Below, in pieces: positions 1-11,200 of a DNA stretch of 64,000 bases; the first letter of the stretch is position 1; the number at the start of each line of letters is the position of its first letter. Origin of the DNA: Cristatella mucedo (taxonomy: Eukaryota > Bryozoa > Phylactolaemata > Cristatellidae); NCBI GenBank assembly GCA_009760855.2, contig WPIO01000024.1, positions 984,501 through 1,048,500 of the forward strand, written 5' to 3'. Position numbers and translations under genes: made by a program. The notes under the pieces were generated by a model. The model searched no databases, was not told where the DNA came from, and saw only the letters and a program-made list of their open reading frames with translations.

Positions 1-532
1 TAAGAGCAATTTAGGCAATATGACGGTCTCGCGTCTACAGCGCTGAGCGGGATCCGTCTTTTCGACGCTGCCCGAGGCTTCGCTGAAGAAATGCCACCGC
101 CGTTTTGAAATGACTCGACGCCATCTTTCCTGGGGCCCGGGAGGCAACGTGCTCTGCCTGTCGAGCTCGTCGACGGCCTTGAACCTGAGCCGGCGTCGAC
201 AGTTCCTTTCGTTTCGTTGTCGTTTTGACACCGCCGCCGCCTGCTCTCGCGCATGAGCCACGTTGGGGTTACGGCTCCGCTTCGAGCCACGCCCACGAAA
301 TGCTCGATTTGGATTCGCCACGTGACCGAAGCGCCCAGGCCTCGAACAAAGGCCGACGGCATCGCGGTCATCGCCGAGAGCGCATCCTTTCTCGGCTAGG
401 CGCTGTCCTCGACTGCGACGCAGAGCGGAGCGGCCAAGCGATCGAGGCCGCATCTCAGCCACCGTCGGCGCAACGCCCGCGTCGCGGCTAGCCGTCAGAC
501 GAATCGTAAGTCGGCAGAGGCTCGCCGCTCGT

Positions 533-580
533 GCGCGAGCTCTCGCTCTCGGCGGCGCCGCCGAGAGCGAGAGCTCGCGC
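533..580. repeat. Perfect 48-bp palindrome
   Basis: The two 24-base halves, beginning GCGCGAGCTCTC and centred on GGCGGC/GCCGCC, are exact reverse complements with no loop. It lies about 515 bases upstream of the DNase ATG. It could form a cruciform or a stable RNA hairpin if transcribed; its function is unknown. Confidence 0.9.
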
Positions 581-620
581 CCGATCGGGGCTCTCGAAAG
601 GCTCAGGCGCGTTCGCACTC

Positions 621-648
621 GCGATCGGCCGGCTCGGCGGCCGATCGC
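621..648. repeat. Inverted repeat, 11-bp arms
   Basis: Arms GCGATCGGCCG and CGGCCGATCGC flank a 6-base loop. It sits 41 bases beyond the 48-bp palindrome in the same GC-rich upstream region. Confidence 0.85.
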
Positions 649-1094
649 ACGCTTGCTTATCTTCGACTCGCGGCTACGCGGAAAAGGGAAAGCTTCGCCG
701 TGCGCACGCACGTCCCCGATAAGAGGCCGCCCCGCCGCCGCCGACGGCGAGCGCGTTCGCACGGCTCCGTCGGCGGCGGCAGAGCGCCGCCGAGCACTCT
801 ACCATACGCGCTTCACAGGCACCCTCCGAGAAAGGTAGGCGGGCGAGCGCCACTTGGCAGAGCTCGTCGGCTGGCAAATGTCAGCGGCAGGCTAAGGTCG
901 TGCCAACACGCGGCCGCCAGGTCGAGCAAAGATCGCAGCAGTCACTCGCCGCCACCCGCGCAGACGCAGCCGCAGCCGCCGCCGCCGCCTCGCGGCCCCG
1001 ACGAGCTAGTCCGCCCATTCCAAGTTAGCGAACTCGAGCGACATCTGATTTCGTTCACTTTCGTCGTTGCGTTCCAGCCGCTCGCCAACAGGCG

Positions 1095-1460
1095 ATGGCT
1101 ACCAAGATGGCCGTGGACGTGTTCTTCGCAGCCGCCGCTGTCGCCGCTCTCGTCGGCTGCGTCGCTCCACTGGACTGGGATGGAGCCCCGAAGTTTGAGC
1201 GGCCAAAGTCGCCTCTGGCCCAGTTTCCGTTTCCGGAGAGCGGAGCAGCCGCTGTCGCCTATGAAGGCAATCCGTACCAAAGCGCCGGCGGCGCAGCGAC
1301 TGCGTCGCCGGCGGCGGCGAAGACACTCGGCTCGCTGAGCGGCGCCTCCGCGCCTGCGCCTGCGCTCGCCTCGAGGCCGCTGCTCATTGGGTCGTTCAAC
1401 GCGCAGATATTCGGCCAAAAGAAGGCGTCCGACCCCGCGGTGATGGATGTCATCGCCAAG
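1095..1460 (+). CDS. DNase gene exon 1
   Basis: Residues 1-122: signal peptide, linker, and the first strand of the nuclease core (PLLIGSFNAQIFG). The start is the first ATG of the frame, in a good context (GCGATGG); another in-frame ATG at 1107 would still leave a signal peptide. The exon ends in phase 0 before GTGAGG. Confidence 0.88.
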
Positions 1461-4400
1461 GTGAGGCGCGTGGCGGCGCAGGTGCGGTGCAGCGCCGCCG
1501 GCGTACGTGCGGCACCGGCGTTCGTGCGTCCGATATTACCAGTCGCCCCTCCGATTCCGTCGAGACGCTCTCGCTCGAAAGTCACTTCCATCGGTGGGGC
1601 CAGAGGCAACACGAGACGGGCGCCGCACGCCATCGCCGGGTTCGAGTTCCCGCTCGGGCGCTCGGCTGCCTGAGGTTTTAAGCGCTCGCGCTCGAGCGAA
1701 CGGCGACGGAGTCTCTTTCCTGCGCCCGTTTCCTGCCCCGGCGAAGAAAAGGCGCGCCCCCTCTGCAAGTTCGCGGTGCGGCGGCGGCGGCGGCGCAGAC
1801 CCGATTCCGTCCGGCTTACGTCGTCCGTCTAAGCAGTTCAGCACGGTCCGCTGGTGACGTCACGTTAGGAACGCGCGCAGTGCGGGCTTACTCGCTGAAC
1901 GCGTCGTGGCGATTCCTCTGGCGGATCTTCGTCGCCAGCGTCGCCAATAGTCGTCTGGCTCACGCCCAGCAACGGTACCGCGAACTCTGCCGCTCTCCCG
2001 AATCGAGCCAGGGGCGGGCCAAGTGCTGGAGAATGCGGCTGCGTCGGTAAAGACGTGCCGCCGTCGCAGAGCGCCGATTGGCGCGAGCGCTGCCAACCAG
2101 CGGGCGCGAGCGAGACACCGGCAGCAGCAAGGTCCACTCTCCAGCAGAGTCCTTGGCCTCTTTCGCTGACGCGACGCAAAGGGTCCGCTCAGCGTCGAGG
2201 AGAGAGTGCCGTCAATTTGCAGATTGCCAGCCGATACGACATCATGCTCCTTCAGGAGATTAGAGACAGCTCGTCAACGGCGGCCCAGGTGCTGCTCAAC
2301 ATGATTAACAAGTGAGGAGTGCTCAGCAGCGCGGCCTGTCTCGCATCTCGCGACATCTCGCCTCCGCTGGCCCGGAGTGTCCTCGGAATGGTGCATTTCG
2401 TCGGCCCCATCACTCTGGCCGGCGAGCTATCGCCGTCTACCTTAGCGCTCCTGCCGCTCGGCCAGCGTCTTGCTGGGTCTTTATTATTTCATCGCCAGCC
2501 GTGAATGCCCATCAAAGAACCATAACGAGACATCAAATGGTAGTCGCCCTAATCATCAGAGTCCATAATTCGGTGGCTCGCGCTCACCGAAGGAGACATT
2601 GAAGGGCCACGCGACAGTCAAAGCACGAACGGCAAGCAAGCCGCAACGTCTTCGTACGCGAGCTGCCGCCGGAATGAATTTGGCTACCTACGTACCGAAA
2701 GAGGTCCGGATCTGGACGGGGGCGTTTTCGTGGGCTCAACTGAAGTGCAGCTTCAGCGCTTTTCGATTGGTCGCACGAGCGTGCGGAGGCTCGGGATAAA
2801 TCGGCGGGTGAATCTTGAGGCTACATAATCCGACGGTGTGGCATTGGCATTGGCATCTGCATTCGTTTCCAGTCTTGCTGCCAGAAAAATTCGATCGCCA
2901 CCGACAGTGAAGGGAAACTCGCTGCGACGGGAGCTCAACAAACCCCACAGCTGTTCGACGAGGCGCCCCCTATGGCAGCTCGCTTGAAGCCGAATCGATT
3001 GCAATGGATGACATGCATAACATTAGTTCCGGCCAGGTATTCGCAAAGAGTTTGTAGTATTATTTTAGCCGTGCAAGAGTCCGCGTGCGAGCAACAATAG
3101 TAATACTATTAATACGTCGCTTGTATTTCACCTTAGCAGTACTAAATCTCTAGCTGTTGCCTTTTCAACTCGTGGAAAGAGAATCGATAGCCAAGGGTTA
3201 CTGTCACTCGCGGCATCGCGCTTAGACGAGCACGCAAACTCGAGCAAGTATTGTGCTTAGGACAGCGTGGCTCACCGGCTATTAGGATATCTTTCTTGCC
3301 AATAGCGGGCACTGACTGGTTCGTGCACGTGTGAGCACGAAAATCACGCTGGAACAAAACACACAAGTTCACTGGTGGCACATGGACCTCCGAGCATCCA
3401 TCTTAATGACGTCAATCTCGATGAGCTCAATTCATTAGGGGAGACGGCGAGACGACTGGAAGTCGCGGTGCAGGTGATGCGACAGTACGCGAGTGGTGAA
3501 GTAAACATGCCGGATATTTAGGCTAGTGCAAGCGAATGCAGTGACCTGCAAGCCAGATAGAGGATTTTGAAGCCGATTCAACGATTGAGTAGGAAGCCAG
3601 TAAAATTCAGATAAAAGCGGTTTGCTTTTATAGCTAAGCCGTTAATGACAGATGAACGAGCTGCTCAGTATTAGACCAGTTGCTGAAAATGGAAAGCACA
3701 GGCCGAAAGTCATTCAAAAAGAGAATTAATAATAATAATAATAATACATTTATATAGCACCCTTAGAGAACTGAATCTTTTTATATGAGTTTAAAAGATA
3801 TCGTGCTGTGATCGAGGGGTCGGTTATGTCACAGTCACGGCTTTCAGGCTAGAACTTCGTCCAGAAATAAAAGTCTTTATGTGCTCTTTTTCAATCTCTA
3901 AAACTAACTTTTACCAATCACCTTATACACGTTCTGCGGAGTGAGGGCCGAGTTAAGACACCCGTGAAATTCCAGACTGAGTTGAGTAATATGCTCTTTC
4001 TGCCATTCTATTTCTTGGAATTCCAAATTTAATTGAGTCACACGTCCTTTCTGCGATCATATTTCTTAGAATCTTAGATTCGTTTGAGTAACCTGTCGTT
4101 TCCGCGATCGTATTTTCTGCCTGGAGCTTCAGCTCCGTCAAGTCAATACGCGGCCATTTCTCTCCCCTCCTTGCTATGCAGGTTGGGTTTTATAAATTGA
4201 ATGTTCTTGATGTGCATCGCTGAATTGTCTTCAGCTATTTTAAAACGCGAAGATTTGCCAAAAACCTTTTCTTTGGCGATCGTAGATCGCATAGAGGGCA
4301 AACATGCCGTGCCGTCAGATCGCTTGACAACGTTAGGTTAAAAAAAAAGGCTAACGGACCGGGCGATTCCCGCGACTCAGCTGACTGCTCGCTCGCCGTT

Positions 4401-7400
4401 GGGCCCACACGCAAATGCACGTACGCGTGCGCTCTCGTGCACGCACGCACACACGTACACGTACATTCATGCACGAGTCTATAGGGAAAAACCATCTGAA
4501 TTTACTGTCACTCAGACGCGTCAGCTTCTCGTTCGCACTCGCAACCATTTTCCCAGCAGCAAGAGCGCACCGGTCGATCCGCTGCCCGGCAGCCGCAATG
4601 CCGCGGCGCCATTCCATTCAACCCAATGCCAGGTGCCCGCGAGCTGAGCGTTACGGTGCGGTACGGTACGATACCAGACTGCGACGGGCGCTACGCTCCG
4701 TCTCTTATCAGCCGGATTCGTACCTGGAGAATTCAGGATCGCGAATAAGCAACACCATCGCGGCGGCCAACGGGCGGCCGGACAGCAAAAGCTGCCAGGA
4801 AGCGAGCGGTAAAACTAGGCAGTAGCCTCATGTTGTGGTCTACAGGGTTCGACGACGTGGATGACGACGCGGAGCTAAGGCCGGTCCACGCGCCCTCCGA
4901 CCACCTTCAAATCGAGGGAGGGAGTGGGTGAAGGAGAGGTGGCGGCCTCCACTCTTCAGCCGGCCTCCACTCTTCGGACTCCAATAGCCTGCAGCGAGCA
5001 CTTTGACTCTTCGATTGGGGGATTGACGTCACTGAAGTCACGCGCGAGGCGTCAATGTCGGCACGACGTGCGACCTACTCGGCTGCTGCACGACTCCTTC
5101 CTATCGACGCGCCCGTAGCCGTAGCCGTACGCTGTCGCTGCTGTGTTGTAGGCCCGGAACGCCGTACGGCATGGTCGTCAGCGCGCGGCTGGGCAGGACG
5201 TCTAGCAAAGAGCAGTACGCGTTTTACTATAGGTAAGTAACTTCAGCGACCGATAACAAAAAAAAGAAAAGAGGTCAGGGCTGCATTAGCAGCCTCATCT
5301 ATATGGCAGCGGCGAAAGAGCCTTCGCGGCCTTCACCTTTGGCCTGCAGTGGCCAATCGAGAATCGAAAACGGCAGGACTCAAACCCGCGAGCCGGGTCG
5401 TGAAGAGCGAGCACCGTACGCCTAGGCTAAGACCCCCGGCCTTGCCCGCAGCAAGTGTTTGCCGAGGCCGGAAGTTGGTGCCACCTTTCTCCCGCGCAGG
5501 TCCGACCGAGTGCGAGTCAATGCGACGTACCAGTTTCCCGACGTCGACGACTGGTTTCAGCGAGAGCCGTACACGGTGCGCTTCAGCGTTCCCGATGCAG
5601 GTAACCCGAGAGACGGCTTCACGGCGGCGGCGGCAGCGGCGGCAGCAGGCGCGCGACATCGAACGCCCGTGGAACGAGCGCGTAGGGGGTAAAAGCACGC
5701 CACCTTCGCGGTCCTTCCTGCGGCGCGGCGCGAAAACTGGGCGCTGGCGCATCGGAGAGTGAGCTACTAGCGATTCCTCTTAAAACATTTACGAAAGCAT
5801 CGTACGGGCAAGGACGCATCCATTTGGAACTTGCTGCTGCGTAGTTTGTTGACAAGTTTTACTTCCAGCTGCTGCGGATGCCTTATGGTTTTTACGTGGA
5901 AAGGCTTGTGCTAAGAAAAAATCAAAAAGGCCTGTGGAAACAAAAAATTATATTAACCTTTCGGTTAAAAATGTTCCGCATATCAAAACGAAATATGCGC
6001 TAGAAGGGGCATTAATATTTCAAAACGATGGGATCTGGCCCTAAGATATTAGCTAACTGACGTTTTGTGGCAGAAAAACTCCGCCGCGACTTTTGCCAAA
6101 TTTACCTTTCAAAAAAATCTTCCCTTCTTATAACTTCCAGGAAACCTAAACTTGACCTGGCATTTTGAGAATGGTAGGCCTTTGCCACAGCCAAACACCA
6201 GTTTTGCGCGTCTACCGTAAAGCAGCTGCAATAGGTGCAGTTGATAACAATCACTTATAGACCAAGCAACGAAATTCCGTATCAATCGTGGAAATTAATG
6301 GTGCATTTAATCATGCCCATAGCCCGCAAAATTTTCTGGTAACAATAATAGTAAAAATGTTTTTGCGCGTCGCCCTGAGAGAACCTGGTGTTTATCTATT
6401 CGCCTTACAACTTGTTGCAAAAGAAGCAATAATCGAGGGTTAATGACTTTCATGCTATCATGCTTAAGCGAGTATGCAAAAGCAAAAACATTTTGTGCTT
6501 AAGGCCTAGTTGCTAAAGCACCCAATAGGACACTCTGGAGGACCGTTTGGTATGACCTCTGTCCAGTAAACTACAAACGCATCTATTTATCACAGCATTT
6601 AGTGGGTCTCTGTGATTCTTCATTTATGTGCTAATGCGTGCTGACACCGCATGCTGCCGCTAATCAGACTTGCACACTGACCCTGTGCATGTCACCCCTA
6701 ACCGTGCTATCCTTGTTGTTTATTGAGCGTGCTACCACTAAACATTCGATCGTGCTTCATTTGCGGCAAATGTAAAGTGCCTAGCAAGAGATTGAGTTTG
6801 CAATGATCTAGATGCATTGTCAAGCGCGTGAACGAATTTGGCTGCTATACATTTGCTTAAGCAAGTTCTGATTTTGACCATTTTCCTTAGCTGAAAGTAG
6901 GCCGAGTTGACTTTGGATGCAATGTGCTCATACAGTGACATTTTTGTTTTGGCATTTTAATTGCAAGCAACTTTTTTGATAAACAGGTATTAAAAAGTAC
7001 TTTTCCCAATAGGTTTTTGGTTAAGCTTTTGCGTTTGCGACTTATGGTTAATGATTTATTGTTTTGGGTTTAGTTCTTAAGGTTTGTCGGGCTAGGGGTA
7101 AGCTTTTAAGGCATTGGCTACCCTGTTAAACTTCTTGCTATAAGCGCCGCGCTCCTACAATAGACAGTGTTTGCATAAATATGCGTCGATTCATTAGCTG
7201 CTTTAGGTCCATCTACGAAAACTCCAGACTGTCGCCACACTAGAAATATTGTCTTTGTATTTATAAAAAAAAACGGGTGGGGTTCTTCAAGAAGCCGACA
7301 CGTAACGTTCGCGCACCGAAGACGCTCAGAAGATCGTGTTCGCCATTTTTGCTAACAAAAGTTACAAAATTAGCGGCTACAGTAGCTGCTCGGATGAAGA

Positions 7401-8245
7401 GCCTTAGGATTGAGGGTGGCGGGGCACTAAAGCCGCTGCGCCACTCGATCTGTCGTCGCCGCGGCGGCGGCGGCAGCAGCTCGCCGAGCCCTGAGGTAGC
7501 CCGCTTCCTTGTAGCCGAGTTGCCACCAGAAATGGGCTATAGGGCTTCCTCCGGAAGAGGTGAAATGCAAAAGAATTTAGCTGGCTCCAAGGTTCTGTCT
7601 CGGCTAGATTACTGCAATTCCGTTTTTTTTCTGGGCTCCCTAAAAAAAAAGCCGCTAGGCTACTGCAGCTTTGTTCAAGCTAGTGATTAATATGACTGCG
7701 AGGCTAGTCAACAAATCCCAGAAGTTTGAATATGTCGAAACCGCTTAGGCTGTGCGTGCGCTATGCAAAACTTCCCTACGTAACTCTCACATAGTCTTTG
7801 TGGCCTTGTGGAGTTACAGACAGAGAAACATTACCGTGTGTCTCCTTTGCTGAAGGAGCTTCGATGGTTCCCGGTTGATCAGCGGGTACAGAAAACAGTT
7901 CTTACGCATACCCACACGGCCCGCCGTGGCTTGGCTCTTTCATACCTAGCTGAACTGATGCATCAGTTTCAGCCACCTCGTGCCCTCAGGTTCTCTGTGG
8001 CCAATAGATTAGTTGTTCTGTTCCTTCGATTAAAGACCATTGGCGAATTAAGCTTTAGCTCCGCAGGTCCAAGACCGTGGAACTCACTTCCAAAATTCTG
8101 ACACAGCGACATTTACTCTCCTGCTGCCGACTGTGGCTCATTCTTTCCATCCATCCTGAGCTACTACTTCTACGCTATTCATTACCTCAGGATTTTTAAA
8201 GCGCCTAGAAAGAGATTGATTTCTCTGAGGGCACATTACCAAATG

Positions 8246-8276
<31 letters not shown>

Positions 8277-11200
8277 TCATCTGCCAACCAAACTCAGCTA
8301 GGCTTCTCACTTTCTCTTTGTGTGAGATAAGGTCTGTTGGCTACCAAATGCATACCGAAATTTGCTTAGGCATAGAGTGCGCTATAGAAATCTCCCCTTC
8401 GTAACACCCACTTAGTCTTGGTGGCTTTGTGGGTTTACAGACGAAGAGACGTTACATTACAAGGGGTTGTCTCCGGCAACGTTACCGGAGACAACCCCTT
8501 GTAATGTAACGTCTCTTCGTCTGTAAACCCACAAACAGCCTAGATGCTTTTTTGCGATTTCTTTTCTGCATTCAATTTACTGTGTGGACAGAATTTCCAC
8601 GTGCCGTTGCAGCGGACAGAAAACTCAGTTTTCTCGTGTTGCATTTTGCCTATCGGATCTTTTTTAAGTGTTAAAATTAATTATTACTAATAGCCAGTAA
8701 ATCTCTTAAGTCTATAGATAGCAGCGACCGCAGCGATTCGTCAGGCACGTTCTTAATCTTTCCTCGTATCTCGATACAAATCAATTTTGTAAGTGCATCC
8801 TGCATCCGGTGATTCGCCGCTAGAGCAAACTCTTCTTAGCTACGCAAGGACCTAATTGACTAAAAACCTATTATATAACTAGATAATTTTGAATGTGCAC
8901 CGTATACCAGCACGTAACGTGCTTCCGGCGTCCGTGCTGTGCGTAGGCGGACGGGGCGGGGAGCTTGCGAGCAGGCAGCGGCCAGCTGCAGTCCGCGTCA
9001 GAAACGTCGGCGTCGGCGCCGAGAACGCGCGAGCGCAAAGCGAGTCGATAGCGAGGCGGCTTGATCGGTCGTCGCGGTTAGCTGAAGATATCGCCCGACG
9101 GAAGCGCTTCGCAAGGGGCGAAAATGGCCGGTCTGGGCAAGGGGACGAGACGAGCAAGGGAATCTCGGCGAGCATCGCTCGATCGCGGGCTCAGCACCGA
9201 CTGCGAGTGGACGCCATAGCATGGCGTGGCATCAGGTTTTCGCCGCGCTCGAGCTCCAGGCCGCCACTCTGCTTTTCACCGAGCAACACTCGGGCTGCTT
9301 AAATGGAAGCCGTTCTGAAGGACAGAGCGGCTGGCTGGAAATCAGGATACGGCACGTCCGAAAGCGTAGCCATCGCGCATGCAGAGCGCAAAAAAAGAGG
9401 ATTCCGGACACCCGGACTTTAGGCTAGAGGCGCGGAAATGTCGAAAATATTTGAAAGGTCGAGCGACCGAGCAGTTTGACGCGCCCCACCTCCCTCTGAG
9501 GTTGGTCAAAGAGCCAAGGCCAAGGCCATTTTTCCTCTGCGTGTGAGCTACGTGAGCACGTCTACGCGTCCAGCACGCAAGTCGTCGCTCTCCTAATGCC
9601 TGCTGTAGCTATTCTAATGGCCAATCATTTTTGTCCCGCAGCAATAGAAGACTTCGCTATTATGGCGATTCACGCGGAGCCCACCGACGCTGTGAACGAA
9701 ACATCGAGACTGGTCGACGTCTACGAGGCCGTACGGCGACACATGTCGCTAGACGTAAGCTGTTACTTTCTACAGCAGCGCAGAACTGGATGCGTCTCGC
9801 GGCTCGCTGTTTTGAAAAAAATAGGGCAGCCACAGTATTCGTCTCGGTAATAGTTGTGGCGCTGCCCGCTGGAGGCTCGCGATTCTGCGCAGCATTTCAC
9901 CGCCGTCATTTTCCGACTGCAGTGGATTGAGGCCGTCTCTCTTTCGATCTCTAGCACGCCTCTTTCACTTGTCTGGACATTGTACCTGGGAGGCGAACGA
10001 GTACTGCCACCGCTGACAACTTGTAATCAATGGATTTTTTAGCTAAAAGAGTGGCGCCAGTCGCAGACCGCTCTGAGCACTGAGGTCGCAGGTCGGCTCA
10101 GTAGACGAGCCGACCTGCGACCTATTATCTGCCGTTCTTTGCATGGATTGTTAGTTCTGCAGGTCCGACAGTAGATTTAAAGTGTCTAGAAAGAGGTCGA
10201 GTTCTTTGCGGGTGCTATACAAATTTATTTATAGTAATTATTTTTATTACTAGCGTTCTGCCGTTTCTCCTCCAGTGTATACGTCCTTTCATTTGTCTAA
10301 CTTGTCACGCAGATTTCTCCTGGCCCTCTTTCTCTCGCATCTCCTTTTGCAACACCGCGCGTATTATTCCATTGCGGCGGCACACGGCACTCCTGCCTCG
10401 GAGAAGGAGGAGGAGGAGGAGGAGCGCGCTCAACTAATGCCCGCGGCCGCGTCACCCAGTAAACGTACTTGACCCTCAGCTCTCAGCTCTGGCTCGCCTT
10501 GCTGCACCTACCTTCTTAGAAAGAATTTACCGATCCGCGATTTGAGATTAGCACTTTTCTCGGTAAGGTGACCATGTTCAAGGTCGCTAGCGAGGCGCGC
10601 CTCGCCAAGAGAGCTCGAGCAGAAACTCGCTGCGCTCGTTGGGGAAACGGAGAAATCGTGCGGGCGGAGCAAAAGCAGAGCAGCTATAACTGACATTCAG
10701 TATTTCCAAAGCTTTGCTCTCAATTGTGTTTCAAATGCAAAATTTTCCCCAAGTTTTGCTCTCACTTATGTTACGAATGCGCTGCGGCGGCTTCGAAGCG
10801 TAGAAGTCGTTTAGCTGAGACGCCAAAAGGCTCTTGACCAAAGGCTAGTATTTGCCGACGTGCGACAAATATCGATAGAACTGGCGCCTCGAAGCACGGC
10901 TAACGACTAGTAGAGGCTGCCTCGATAACAATAATACTAATACATTTGTACAGCACCCTCAGAGATCTTAATCTCTTTCTGGGTGCTTTACATATGTTGT
11001 AAAGGAAGCACGATCAAATGGTTAGTAGCAAAATGCGCAGGCACAAGCAGACAGACCAACTGTAGCGGAACGAGTAGGTAATAAAGAGAGCCCGCACACA
11101 GTGCCGCCCGCCGCCCGTTCTACAAGTCGACTGGTTCTACGAGTTCCTGGCACGAATCCTCTCTATTTCCATCGCGTAGAGCAGTCTATTCAACAGTATC

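Larger units (their letters stand above)
1..1094. other. GC-rich region upstream of the DNase gene
   Basis: This stretch is strongly GC- and CpG-rich and has no TATA box that I can see near the DNase start. It probably holds the CpG-type promoter and 5' UTR of the DNase gene. It contains a perfect 48-bp palindrome (533-580) and a hairpin (621-648). Open frames across it, up to 212 codons, look like by-products of high GC: they overlap each other on both strands and one runs through exon 1 in the wrong frame. No homology was recognised in them. Confidence 0.5.
7558..8460 (+). mobile_element. LINE-B 3' part, interrupted by two insertions
   Basis: Resembles the LINE-B copy at 54.6-56.6 kb: VSPLLKELRWFPV, FSSAGPRPWNSLPKF and the 3' end with AACACCCACTTAGTCTTGG. 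It carries a nested LINE-B 3' end (7735-7833) and a nested LINE-A tail (8190-8270). Its 3' end runs into the 110-bp palindrome. Confidence 0.85.

Noticed and set aside
700-1338. 212-codon plus-strand frame overlapping DNase exon 1
   Set aside because: Arg/Pro/Ser-rich product of a GC-rich region, in a different frame from the well-supported exon 1, no homology recognised.
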